From Lonicera japonica (lineage: Eukaryota; Streptophyta; Magnoliopsida; Dipsacales; Caprifoliaceae), in the NCBI GenBank assembly GCA_021464415.1, contig CM038465.1:80324919-80388918 (forward strand): a stretch of 64,000 nucleotides of DNA, read 5' to 3'. How positions within the stretch are numbered: position 1 is the first letter of the stretch; each line of letters begins with the position of its first letter. A program made the position numbers and the translations under genes. The notes under the pieces were generated by a model. That model saw only the letters and a list, made by a program, of their open reading frames with translations, searched no databases and was not told the origin of the DNA. This document shows, piece after piece, positions 1-11,240 of this stretch.

Positions 1-2253
1 AGGCAACCATGCCGTATATGTAATCTTCTTGTTCGTTCATGGGTAGAACCTATTGGATGAAGAAATCAAATAACATCAAATTATAAGGATTGGATTGAAT
101 CTTGCAAGTAAAATGAAAAGATGAACAATAATGCATGCCCATTCCAAGAGAAATTTTGAAGAATTGGAACATATATTGACGCTGTTCTTGGTAAGTCAAC
201 AAGTAGTTCAATCAAATAATGCATGAACTTTTGTAGTTATTCAACTTAGTAAGGGAAAGTGATGTGACGAATATGTTATTATTGAGAGGAGAGAACCTGT
301 TGAACGAGTTGCAAAGATAGATCAGGTCGGCCCATGTAAAAGCAAAGCACTTGAGCCCTCTTAAGAGATGCCATATCTTTTGGGAAATCTTTTAGTAGCT
401 GCAAAGGTCAAAATGAAAGTGATAATTATGAGAAGGAGAAAATTATATTCTATATTATTAGAGAGAAGAATGCACACTTATATACATGAGACTCCTACTC
501 AAATAAGGAAACACTACTAATTAGAATTCCTAACTTATCTACCTTCCGAATACAATGTTTACAACTTATAACAGAAAGGAATGAACCGAAAATGAAATCT
601 CAAAGAAAGTGAGCAATTGCGACTTAAACTGCTCCTAACAAACATAAAATAGAAAAAAAAAACACAAATTAAAAAAGAAAATATTAATTCATAGAATACA
701 TGTCACTTCTGTGAATGTCTTCATTAAGTGTTTATTTTAGCAACAGAGAAGTATATATAAGCTGAAAGATTAAGTTGCAATTCCAGAGTCAAACTCAAAT
801 CATATTATGTGTGGTTACAGAAAATATAGAAAGTTCATCACACTCCCTCCGTCCCAAATTGCCACACATTACGAGTGAGTATTTGACGTATACAGTATTC
901 CGTATTCTTGAAAACACTAATTCAACATAATTAATGGCCAAGAACCAAACTTAACTGAGGCATGTTAAGTTTAAGAAAATTGACTCTTTAATATGGAAGT
1001 CCTGAAAAGAAAGTAACACTCTTAATTCAAGAGAAGGAACTAACAATTAATAGTATCTGAACTACCTTAATCAATATTGGGAGGATTGGGAGGGAAATGA
1101 AATTTTTTTAATGAATTATTCACATGATTCCAAATTTAACCCTAATTTGTTAACAATATATTAAATAACATTCATTTCCTTTCTTTTCATCTTTCTATTT
1201 AAATAAGATTTACTTTCATTCCATTCTTTTCCATCCTCAACTATCCAAACAACAATAAAATTAGGGAAATGATATTAGCACTCCACTTTTGTCCTAAAGC
1301 ACTCCACTTTCATTTTTAGTGACAATTATATATGCCTTTTGGGACACTTTTTATGTCACTAAAAATAAAAGTGGAGTGCCTTAGTACTAAAGTGGAGTGC
1401 TAATATCATTTCCCTAAAATTAAACCCATTCTATTCTATTCCTTTCCCTCCTAATTAATCATTCCCTTTCCATCCCTCTCCTTCAATCCAAACCGACTGT
1501 TAGTCCTGAAAATGTATGAGGTGAATCTCAGCTACTGAAAAAAGAAGAAGAAGAAGCATGATCTACCAAATTGGACGATATTAGATGAATGAAGAAAACT
1601 GCTGTGAAATCCCGATGGATTATAAAAGCAACCCACCTTAAAATGCAACTCAAAAGCAACATCATCGTCTCTGTTTGGTGAAATCAAATAATTGACAGCA
1701 TCAAAAACAGCTTTCTCGTAGGAAGTAGCGTGATCCTGTGCAATTGCCAATTAAAATCAGAAGAAAAAATACACTAAAAATTAAATTAGTTCAAGTGTTG
1801 CGAGGTAGGTTTCTGAATTAAAAAGAAGAAGAAGAAAAAAAAAACGAGGGGGGGGAGGGGGGTGGGGAGAGAGTAAATTGTTATTACAAGACGAGACTTG
1901 GCGGCGTTGAGGTGGGAAGGAGCAAGAGAAGGCTGAGAGGAAGAGAGAAAATGGGCGGCCAAAATGTTGGCTAAGACGCAGTGTGGATCGTGAGCAGAGG
2001 CTTCAAGTATTACTGACCTTTCTCTTCCATAACTAAGTACCTTCAATTATCATTATTAACAACAACTTCAATTATGTCGGTTAACAATTACAAACATATA
2101 TATATATATATATAGCCATAAAATTGTATGATTATAAAGGGAAAAAGAAGAAGTAGAGGAGACCTGGTGATAATAGGAGTTGATGGAAGAGATGCACGGA
2201 TCGGAAGAGGTGTTAACCTCGTATCCCCATCTGTCTCTTTTCCCATCCATCAT
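1..2253 (-). CDS. TPR38-like (tetratricopeptide repeat protein 38) gene, 5' part, five exons
   Basis: Five exons can be joined on the minus strand, all in phase 0: 2253-2164, 2040-1888, 1735-1637, 398-297 and 49 to beyond position 1. Each intron has GT and AG ends. The translated pieces read through without a break (for example WGYEVNTSSD, then VLSYGRERSVILEAS, then DHATSYEKAVFDAVNYLI, then LLKDFPKDMASLKRAQVL, then VLPMNEQEDYIYGM) and follow the order I know from plant TPR38-like proteins, a helical-repeat family of unknown biochemical role related to animal TTC38. Translation probably starts at 2253 (ATG ATG in tandem); the open frame further upstream has no other ATG. The third intron is about 1.24 kb and holds MITE sequence; the others are about 0.12-0.25 kb. 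The 3' half lies outside the window. Family call is good; function is not known. Confidence 0.85.
839..870. mobile_element. Single Stowaway-like terminus
   Basis: The sequence CTCCCTCCGTCCCAAATTG at about 841-859 is a typical Stowaway end. No matching inverted end was found nearby, so this is a truncated copy. Confidence 0.4.
1081..1500. mobile_element. Old MITE relic in TPR38 intron 3
   Basis: The right end, RC CAGTCGGTTTGGATTGAAGG, resembles the right terminus of the element at 2467-2898, and AT-rich internal stretches (around 'taattcacatgattccaaatt') are also alike. The left end is not clear. It is interrupted by the 151-bp foldback MITE at 1264-1414, so it is the older of the two. Family assignment is by visual similarity only. 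Confidence 0.4.
1264..1414. mobile_element. 151-bp foldback MITE with 8-bp target-site duplication
   Basis: Begins GGGAAATGATATTAGCACTCC and ends with its reverse complement; the arms match for about 60 bp with few mismatches, so almost the whole element folds on itself. It is flanked by exact copies of TAAAATTA at 1256-1263 and 1415-1422. The 8-bp duplication points to hAT or a MULE-like family; the ends are not typical of either, so the superfamily is left open. Each arm has a repeated GCACTCCACTTT box. It sits inside intron 3 of the TPR38-like gene and inside an older MITE relic. Confidence 0.8.
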
Positions 2254-2466
2254 CTCTCTCTGATTGCAGAGTAGAGCAGTACGGGCGATGTGTCCCAAGT
2301 AGGAGCAGCGGACATGTATCAAGTCTCTAAACTCTATCTATTTCCTCACGTCTGCAATTTTGTTCTCAATATGCAATCCCGTAGCTAGGATATTTGGCTA
2401 ACACAACCATTTTTTTTTTAATTTTTTTTTTAACACGAGAAAACCTGCGAGGCGGGGCAAAACTAG

Positions 2467-2898
2467 CGGTCCATTTGGATCCAAGGGGACAGATGAAAAA
2501 AATAGTTAATTAGAAAGATAATGAATGTAATAGAATGAAAATAAATAAATTTAATTTTATTGTTATTTGGATAGTCAAAAAAAAATAGAATGAATATAAA
2601 TCTTGTTTGAATAGAAAAAAGAAAAAAAAAAGAAATGAATGTGATTTAATATATTATTAACAAATTATGGTTAAATTTAAAATAACGTAAAAAAGTCATT
2701 AAAATTTTTTCCTTTCCCTTCCAATCCTACAAATATTGGAAGAAAACAAAATAAAGAAATAAATGAGATTGGCATTTCCTCCCAATCCATCCGTTTTCTC
2801 TCCACTCCCTCTTATAAATCTATCTAAATTAGTGAAATGCAATCCTTTCTCATTTTTTTCTTTTCTTTCCTTCCCATTCCCTCAATCCAAGCGGACCG
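2467..2898. mobile_element. Tourist-like MITE, about 432 bp
   Basis: Left end CGGTCCATTTGGATCCAAGG and right end (RC) CGGTCCGCTTGGATTGAGGG form imperfect terminal repeats. The flanking trinucleotides are TAG and TAA, a near match to the TWA duplication of PIF/Harbinger elements. The interior is AT-rich and noncoding. It lies just upstream of the TPR38-like gene, covering what would be its promoter-distal region. Confidence 0.55.
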
Positions 2899-3656
2899 TA
2901 AAACTAAAACCTACTCATATCTATTCTCACCTAAGCCTCTAAAGGAGGCATGGAGAAATAAGGATTAAAGACTCAATTACCAAAGTTTGGAACAAAAATA
3001 GCTAACCAATTGGCAATTCAATTAGTCAATCTTTAAACTACCATAAAAGAGAAGGAAGCACGGCTAGATAGCTCGTTGATATCCTCCACAAAGCAATTTC
3101 CTAGGGAGGAGGTATGTCAATCAAATTGTGGCACTTAATACTCAACAGCAGCAGCACTATTGCACTCAATGGTGTCATCCAAAAAACTGGACCTCAAACA
3201 CCAAAGACAAACATCTTTAGTTGCCACAGCCTCAGCTAACGAAACCGAAGAACAGCATTGGATCGGATGCCCAAACCATCAAGAACATAACATTTTGAGT
3301 CCCCCGCTACACAAGCAACCGATGCCGCATTGGATTTAACCGAAGCATCACAGTTAATTTTAATTCCACCACATGGAGGCAGAGCCCACCGTTGAAGCAC
3401 TAAGCCACAAGCACTCTAAATTGGCTTGTCCGATCCCAAGCTCATGAATAAAAGAGAGAGCACGTTATGCTACTCTGTTAAGTTGGCTGCCGAGGGTTCA
3501 AACATAATTAGATTAGGGGCACACCAAATACTCCAACACACAACAGCTAATTGACCCAACATCGACTCACGGTCTTTAGATGGGAAAGAATACCACATTT
3601 CTTTTAACCATTTACCAACTGGCGAAATCTCATTCGGGATAAACAAAGCCAGAGAG

Positions 3657-4546
3657 TAGGGATGGCAAAAATACCCATGGATTCCCGACCTGATGGAAGC
3701 GAGTATGAGGAAAAGTAATTAGGAGTGGTATAGTTTCGAGTTGGAAAATTTTAAAATTAGTCTGGTTCAGGTGTGAGTATTTCCGTCCTATACCAACTCC
3801 GATATACTTAATTTTGTAATTTTCTTATTTTGTACTTATATGTGTATGTGTATATATACATATAGAATAGTAAAATAGTATGTATTTTCTACCATAAGTT
3901 ATGGTTGATACTTCTTTAAATTAACACATTTTTAAGATTCGAGCTAATGATTTAATATTTTAATTATATTTACATGATGTTAAATATATTAACTGTTTAA
4001 TTTGAGAATTTTTTTAGAATTGAAATTATTTATTTTGATTTTTTAAGTAATATAGTGTATTCACTATAGTGTATGCATGCATACCATAATAAGTTACATT
4101 ACACAATTATTTACCACATATTAACAAGAATATCAAATGTTTATCATATTCATTATCGTATATATAGTTAGTATAACAATATTTGACAGACCATCACTCT
4201 AAATATAACAAAAATGTACAAATTTAAAGAGGTACTCCCCTAACCTATGATAGAAAGTACATACCATCCCACTACTCTCTCTATATAAAATTAGTTCATT
4301 ATTGATTGTGTAAATATATAATTTCATATATATATATATATATATAACATATATTATTTCTAATTTCACTAATTTTATTTTATTTTTGTTATTTTCTTAA
4401 AAAAAAAAATTGCCAGGAATCCCCGCAGGATCTGTAACCCTACAGCGACTAGGTTGGGGTTTACTCGATACCCCCAATATGAGATAGGAATTATTTTTGC
4501 TAGCGAGGGAGGAGATGGGAATTGTAAACCCGACCCATTGCCATCT
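3657..4546. mobile_element. Probable nonautonomous hAT-like element inside LINE A
   Basis: The left end TAGGGATGGCAAAAATACCC and the right end (RC) TAAGATGGCAATGGGTCGGG share a GATGGCAA terminal repeat with further loose similarity inward. LINE-derived sequence lies on both sides. No target-site duplication could be recognised, so the exact ends and superfamily remain doubtful. The interior is AT-rich with a (TA)n tract near 4328-4346 and no coding frame. Confidence 0.4.
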
Positions 4547-4613
4547 TAACACTTGCTCCAAACATCTATTGCAAAAGAGCACCAAAATAAAATAAGTTAA
4601 ATAGATTCTGGCT

Positions 4614-4726
4614 AGCCTCTAGGCCCAGTGGTATTAGGCCACCACAGCGATAATCTTGGGATCAACTTGGAGCTTTCAAGGTCGATTTCTGGCGTTGGCA
4701 CCAACATCTTGTGGGAAACCAAAAAA
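4614..4726 (+). mobile_element. Short SINE with A tail and 15-bp target-site duplication
   Basis: About 113 bp flanked by AAATAGATTCTGGCT (4599-4613) and AAATAGATTCCGGCT (4727-4741), one mismatch in 15. It carries a good pol III A-box-like stretch near its start (TAGGCCCAGTGG), a weak B-box-like stretch (GGTCGATTTCT, about 4680-4690), and an A run at the 3' end. This is the layout of a tRNA-derived plant SINE. It landed in the LINE A relic, so it is younger. Confidence 0.65.
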
Positions 4727-6690
4727 AAATAGATTCCGGCTCGTAATCACACACTGGGCATGATTGAGAAAATGAGCACTTTCTAGAAAATAAATTTTCA
4801 TGAGTTGCCACAGCATTTTGCTCACTCTTCACAATAAATTGATCGTCTTGGGCAAAGCTTTGGCTTTCCACAAACATTTCCAAAATGAGGACGGGGATTA
4901 AAAGAAAAAGAAGCCTCACCATTGACCCCAACTCCTAGAAGGTTGCGAGCAATGATATAACTGGATTTAACGAAGTACAAACCGTTATTAGACCAATTCC
5001 GAATCAACTGATCTCCTACCCACTATCGAGATAGGAATTGTCAATATGGCTTCACTCCCAAAAGTGGGAGAACAAGACTTTGACCTTATCCTTGTCCTAG
5101 GCGCCCACCATTTTATCAATCATCTCAGCCACGGTAGAGGAGGAGTTAATAAAATGAAGGTTACTTGAAACCTTAAATCCCTAAGATCAGGAACCCACCT
5201 ATCAAGCTCAACCCAAACCAAGAAGGTCTTGAACTTTGTTAGCGGTTAGGAAAGAACCATTTGGAAAATAAATATATTTTAATATAGAAGCACACAACGA
5301 TCTCGGGAAATTCCAGATACGACAACCTTGTTTCGTTAGGTGAGTTAAATTTGAAAGCTTTAAAATGCCGAAACCTATATCACCAGCAAACTTAGGCGAT
5401 GACATCAAACTCCATTTTTTCCAGTGAATCTTAGGACCTTTGTCGGAACCTCCCCACCAAAACTTACTAACAAGAGGAGTCAATATTCTTGCAAAAGGAG
5501 ATCAGGTTCGACAGTGAGGACATAGCGTAGGCCGGCACTGCTTGAACCACCGCTTTAAATAGGACTTCCTTCCCTACTTGAGAAAGAAACTTTTGATTCC
5601 ACCCTTGGAGATGCTTTGCTATTTTGTCAAACACAAAGGACATCGAATCCACGTTGTTCCTTTGTAACAGTATTGGAAGGCCCAAATATTTTGAATTCCT
5701 GATACCTTGCTTAATGTTAAAAGCCAGACACACATCCGAAACTGAATTATCATCACACCACTTTGAGAAGCAAAGCTCGGATTTATTATAGTTTACCCTT
5801 TTACCAGAAGCCACACAGTACTTGCTAAGGATATTCTTCAAATTTGAGAAATAGAAAGACTATTCCTTTTAGCTCGCACCCCCAAAGCTGGTTCCATCAA
5901 CTACCTTCAATAACGCCAAAGAAAGAACATCCTGCACCATTAGAAATAAGTACGGTGATAATGGGTCACCTTGTCTCAGGCCTTTGACTAGGAGAGAAGC
6001 AGCACCCTTCCTCTCCATCAACAATTACTGAAAATGCCCAAGTACCTCATAACCTCAGAGAAGAAGTCCTATTCGACCTGATCATAGGCCTTATTAAGGT
6101 CAAGCTTCAACGTCGTCTCCTTCCGTCTTCTGGATTTTTTTAATCTTAAGGGAGTGAAACAACTCATGCACTATAATAATGTTATCGTGAATGGCTCTCC
6201 CCGGGACAAAAGCTAATTAGTTAGGCGAAATAGAGTCCATAAATGGACTAAGCCTATTTGCAAGTGTTTTAGCGAAACTCTTGTATAAAAAGTTACACAA
6301 GCTTATAGGCCGGAAGTGAGATACGGACTCCGGAGCTGCATTCTTTGGAATAAGAACCAAATTGGTAAAGTTGAGCTTTTCCAGAATAAAATTACCCTCG
6401 AAAAAATGTTTAACAGCACTACAAACTTCGGTTCCCAACACACCAGTATTTCTGGAAAAACATTCGGGGGAAACCGTTTGAGTTCGGTTGTTAGAATTAT
6501 CCCTAAGCTTAACAATTTTGTTTCCAGTTCTCCGTTAAGAAGCAGACATATGAAAAAATTCTGAATTTCTATCTCCGTGAATAAGCCTCAATTCAGCATG
6601 GATCTCTGTGCCAATACATCTCTTGGATCATCAATACGCTTCATAACTCTCCTTTCTGTTTCCTTATTGACTAAATTTGGCTTTAATGCT

Positions 6691-7925
6691 TCCTTGTCGA
6701 CTAATTAAAAAAAAAAGTTCCAAACATTATTTTGATATACAGATGGAAAAAGATTTATTTATTCATAAAGAAGAGAATTATTTTAGTCCTAACATGAAAA
6801 ATTAAAAAAATATGACAATTGGTAATGGCTTATTTCTTATGATTTAAATGGGAGAATTTGGGGAGAAAGTTTGTTCCTGGAATCATTTATTCCGAACTTA
6901 AAACTTGAACCAAACGCGAGAATCGTTTTAGAATGGAATTTAGTATTTCCAGAATAGTTTAAATCTTGAACCAAACGAGTTATAAATATAGTTAAAAGTT
7001 CAAATTTAGATTAGTGTAAACTCTTAAGACGATACTCCAAATCTAGTTAAACGTGAACCCTTGGAAAAAGATTCCAAATTAGTTCAATGTGCATGGACTC
7101 TTAAAATGATATATTTTAATTATCTAAAATAAAAAAGAAAAACACTTTACAATATTTATACTTTTATATATAGTATTGATATAAATAGATAGATGTAATA
7201 TCTTAATAGTGTATAACCGATGCCCCTGTCATAAAAAAAAAGAAAAGAAAAAGAGAGTGTATAACTGGAATCATTTGGGAAAGGCCAAAAAATGATTTTA
7301 TGTAACAATTCCAATCCTATTAATGATATTAATTAAGTGGTCTCTTAATAATTCCAACCTAATTAATTAAATTTGAGCTTTATATGACGCAAAAAAACTG
7401 CACGCAAGTTAATGCGAACAATATGATTTATTAACTTCTAAATTTCATAAAATATAATTAATATCTATTAGCATCGATCAAGAAATAAAATAATGAACGG
7501 CGTTTTACCCCCATCATCTTTTAAATTTCTATTTAAATGAGCATAGGATCATAAATTAGTGGTGGTCATCAGGTTTGATGAGTGATTTTCAATTGCATAA
7601 CGTGTTGTTCACTATCCTTGTTTAAACAAAACAAGAAGATGGGCAAAAGAAGTGTTCTTTGATGAAGGTTCATTTTCGATCACGGGACTCGCTTGGTCTC
7701 CACTCCATGAAAGTGATTGATTTTTAAAAAGTTAAATTACAAACAACTTGTCACTATATATATATATATATATTATATCACACATTGATACCAGGCATCT
7801 ATTTATATATATTTTTTGTCAAGTAGGGCAATCAGAGGCCGAATGGAATACATTCTTCCAAGCCACGTACTACCCTCCCCTCCCTTTTAACAGAGACATT
7901 ACGAGGACCAAATGCTATGCCCTTA
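6691..7925. other. Intergenic, no gene seen
   Basis: AT-rich sequence without a convincing coding frame. It holds a (TA)n tract at about 7756-7772. A short stretch at about 6880-6980 with facing 'TTGAACCAAACG' motifs may be MITE debris. Confidence 0.5.
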
Positions 7926-8690
7926 TTTTTTTTTTTTGACAAGCGCAAAAAGCCTATTATATTAAATCAATAGCTAGAACATCATGAATAAAGCGGGGGG
8001 GAACAACCTCCCAATACCCCGAACCAGACGAAGAATCGGAAGCACGAGCTAAGCAATGTGCCACCTGATTCGCTGACCTACACACAAATCGAAAATCAAC
8101 TCCTATGATTTCCTGCGCAAGGATTTTACAGTCTTGAATTACTGAGCCAATATAAGAAGAATTTGAAAAATCACCTCTAAGAGCCAAGATTAAAATTAGC
8201 GAATCGGCCTCCACACAAACGTTCGATAATCCTGCGTCTTTGATCCAAGAAAGCGCTTCCCGGCAGCTTATAGCTTCGGCTAGAAGAGTGTCTAACTGAG
8301 CAGATACAGAGCCATTACGAGCATGCAAAAAATGACCCAAATCATTCCGAATCACGAAGTCGAACCCCACTTTGCCTTGATCTTCAAACACCGACCCATC
8401 GATATTGCATTTGACCCTACCTGCCACCGGTCTAACCCATTTGAAATCACCTTCTGCAACTGGAATACTGCTAGTTTTTCTCAAAGATTTTTGAGCTATT
8501 ATCCATTGCGAGAGTAAGGTTCAGAGCTGAGCCTATAACGCGCACTGCTGGGGCGTGTTTACCATTCCAAACCCAGTCATTCCGATTATTCCAAATAGCC
8601 CAAAGAGTCATAGCCACAACACAAACATCATCAGCCTTAAATTTATTACAAACTGCGTTCCACCAAGCAAGAAACGTATATGCTTCGGGG
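7926..8690 (-). mobile_element. 5'-truncated LINE copy B with an open RNase H domain
   Basis: On the minus strand, 8690-8485 encodes the end of the zf-RVT/linker region (AWWNAV, TLWAIWNNRND) up to a stop. 8484-7957 is then open for 175 codons as a plant-LINE RNase H (RVT_3 type): KCNIDGS with the first acidic residue, LAEAISCREALSW, VEADSL, and ANQVAHCLARAS near the end. The 3' end is marked by an oligo-A tail (T run at 7926-7938 on the plus strand). The RT portion is absent, as expected for 5' truncation. The open frame does not begin with a clear start and is unlikely to be a host gene. Confidence 0.8.
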
Positions 8691-9069
8691 CTAAATAATT
8701 TTATTTGGTAAAAAACTAATTAAAAAGTAAATTTTATATCTCATCCAAAAGGTGAGATCAAAAGGTGAGATCAAAATCATCTTTCCAATACCTACTAAAT
8801 ACTACCCACCAGATTTGGCAACTTGTGTTATCCTCCCTCTCTCCCAAATTAAAATTTTAATAATTTATTATTTTATTACATCTGCTAAATATTGTAATTG
8901 AGATTTGATATTTCATTTTAAGATATAACTAAATTCACTAAAGATTTTTTTGTAACTAATCCTTTATTATATTAAAATTTGCACATTTTTTTAAAAATAT
9001 AAAAATCATATTGAACCACTCTTAATCTTATATCTTCTAATCCTATAATTAATATATATCCTTATTTAT

Positions 9070-11240
9070 TTCTGATTTGTGCGGAGGGCTTGTCGGCTAT
9101 GATTTATGATTATGAACAGCGTGATTTGATCCATGGGTGTAGGGTAGCTCGGGGGCTCCCTCAATATCACATTTGTTTTTCGCCGACGATAGTTTCCTCT
9201 TTTTCCAAGCTGATGTGGGGGAAAGTAATCATATCAAGGATTGCTTGCATCATTATGAAATTGCTTCGGGACAAAAAGTGAACTTTGCAAAGTCCTCCAT
9301 TTCTTTTAGTCCGAATGTTAAAGATGCAGTCCGGGCTAATATTTGTGCCATTTTAGGCTTGCTAGGTTGCACGAATCATGGCAAGTACTTAGGAGCACCA
9401 TCGATCATTGGCAAGAACAAGAAAGAGGTTTTCAGTTTTCTAAAGGAGAAAGCGTGGAAACGGATCAACTCCTGGAAAAACAAAATTCTCTCTAGAGCTG
9501 GGAAGGAGATTTTAATTAAATCGGTGTTACAAGCGGTGCCAAGCTATATAATGAGTGTTTTTTTAATTCCAGCTTCTATTTGCGAAGATAGAGAGCGCAT
9601 GATGAATAAATTCTGGTGGGGTGCGGGAGGTGCTAAATGGGGTGGTATCCATCGGAAGAGGTGGGACTTCATGTGTGCTGGTAAAGACAATGGAGGTCTT
9701 GGCTTTCGAAAGATGCATAATTTCAATATTGCTATACTTGCAAAACAAAGTTGGCGGCTTATTTCGTATCCGCACTCCTTGGTCGCAAGAGTTCTAAAAG
9801 CTAAATATTATCATAATACTGATTTCCTTAGTGCAGGGATAGGAAGTAATCCAAGCTATACTTGGAGAAGTCTTATGTCCTCTCAAAAACTCATTGAAGC
9901 CGATATTCATAGACGTATTGGTGCTGGAAATCATACTGCTATCTGGCATATTCCGTGGCTCAACGATGAAGATAATCCTTTCATTGAAACTCCGATGCCA
10001 GCCGAGCATGAAACATCAAAAGTCAGTTTGCTCATCAACCCGGTTTCTCGAACATGGGATATGAACATTTTAAGTCAACTTTTGTCTGAGCGCGATAGAG
10101 GTTGCATTCTTCAAACCCCGATTTCTAAAACAGGTACGGATGACAAATGGAGCTGTGCTTTCACTAATAAAGGTAGATATACCGTTAAAAGCGGGTATAA
10201 TCTTCTTTCAAATGCGATTCGTAAGTTTTCGAGACCGCCTAAGACTGACTGGGGGTATCTTTGGAGGTTAAATATACCCCCAAAAATTAAATTTTTTTTG
10301 TGGCGTGCTCTGTCGAATTGCCTGCCAACAGCTGCAGCGCTGGTTGAGCGCCGTACCCCAGTGGATCAGACCTGCCCTTTATGCAAATCAGCTCAGGAGA
10401 ATGAGTTCCATGTGTTATGTACGTGTATGTATGCCAAAGCAGTTTGGCATGCATCTCGCTTTGGTGATTTTTCTGTAGGTTGTGCAAGCTTCCTTCAGTG
10501 GTGGAATGAAGGCACTGACAGGTTTTCAAAGACGGATATCGAGGAATTAGCTTGCGTGCTTTGAAGCATTTGGAACGGGCGAAATGCTTCAGTTTGGAGA
10601 GCTAAAAAACAGGTGGTTTCCAAGACAATTTATGCAGCAAATACGGCCCTTAGCGATTGGCGAGCAGTTTGGCTAGGTAAGCATAAGCCGGTTTTGCCAG
10701 AGACGGAACAAGCTATAGCAAAATGGCAACTACCGCCAGTGGGGTTCTTTAAATGCAATGTGGACACTGGCGTTTCAAATACGAGGCAAAAAGTCAGCTT
10801 TGGGTGTGTTTTAAGAAATGAAGATGGCGCTTTCTTGACTGCAATTAATGGTTGTTTTAACGGGTCTTTCACCCCTCTTATGGCTGAAGCAATGGCCATT
10901 CGAGAAGCTCTTTCTTGGATCAAAGAACAAGATATTGAAAGGGTCATTGTTGAGTCCGATTCGAAGCTGATTATTCACGCCTTGAATGACATTTTGGACG
11001 ACTTATCTGTTTTGGGTCCCATTATTAGTGATTGCAAATTCTACATGCAGGGTATTAGCTAATGTAGCGTGGGTTTCGTGCGTAGATCAGCGAATAGTGT
11101 GGCTCACGAGTTAGCTCGTGCTGCTCTTTCCATGTTTGGTCGGGATTGGTGGGATTTGTCACCTCCCAGTTTTATTTCGAACTTATTGTATGCGGATTTG
11201 ATTTGATTTATTGAAGTTTTCTCATTTCAAAAAAAAAATA
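9070..11240 (+). mobile_element. 5'-truncated LINE copy D: RT palm to RNase H and A tail
   Basis: It starts within the RT palm (LICAEGLS, 9070s), shifts frame once near 9155, then runs open from 9173 to 10561. That frame holds the intact catalytic FADD, SGQKVNF, KYLGAPSIIG, SRAGKEILIKSVLQAVPSYIMS, FWWG, and a zf-RVT with CPLC and HVLCTC. A TGA at 10562 replaces what is normally Trp before SIWNGRN. The RNase H then runs to a TAA at about 11060 and continues beyond it (SVGFVRRSANSVAHELARA) to about 11203. An oligo-A run at about 11229-11239 is the tail. With only two stops and one shift this copy is younger than LINE A. The target-site duplication is obscured by TA repeats. Confidence 0.88.

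Larger units (their letters stand above)
3060..6690 (-). mobile_element. L1-type LINE relic A, heavily broken
   Basis: Read on the minus strand from 6690 down, fragments in several frames follow the LINE ORF2 order. They are: the linker before RT (about 6550-6690); RT fingers with LVLIPKN and FRPISLCNFLYK (6217-6441); the GLRQGDP box (about 5957-5990); the thumb with KYLGLPILL and VGKEVLFKAVVQAVPAY (5467-5841); a FWWGG region (5208-5483); a zf-RVT-like CPVCDYE piece (about 4750-4800); and an RNase H piece with KINCDAS and SLAEAVATKD (about 3150-3400). The catalytic FADD box was not found. Many stops and frameshifts are present. The copy is interrupted by a SINE (4614-4726) and a MITE-like element (3657-4546). 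Its 3' boundary is uncertain. Confidence 0.75.

Noticed and set aside
839..1100. Complete Stowaway element
   Set aside because: Only one terminus is present; no inverted partner or TA pair was found.
3649..4554. Target-site duplication for the 3657-4546 element
   Set aside because: The 8 bases on each side do not match, so the hAT label stays tentative.
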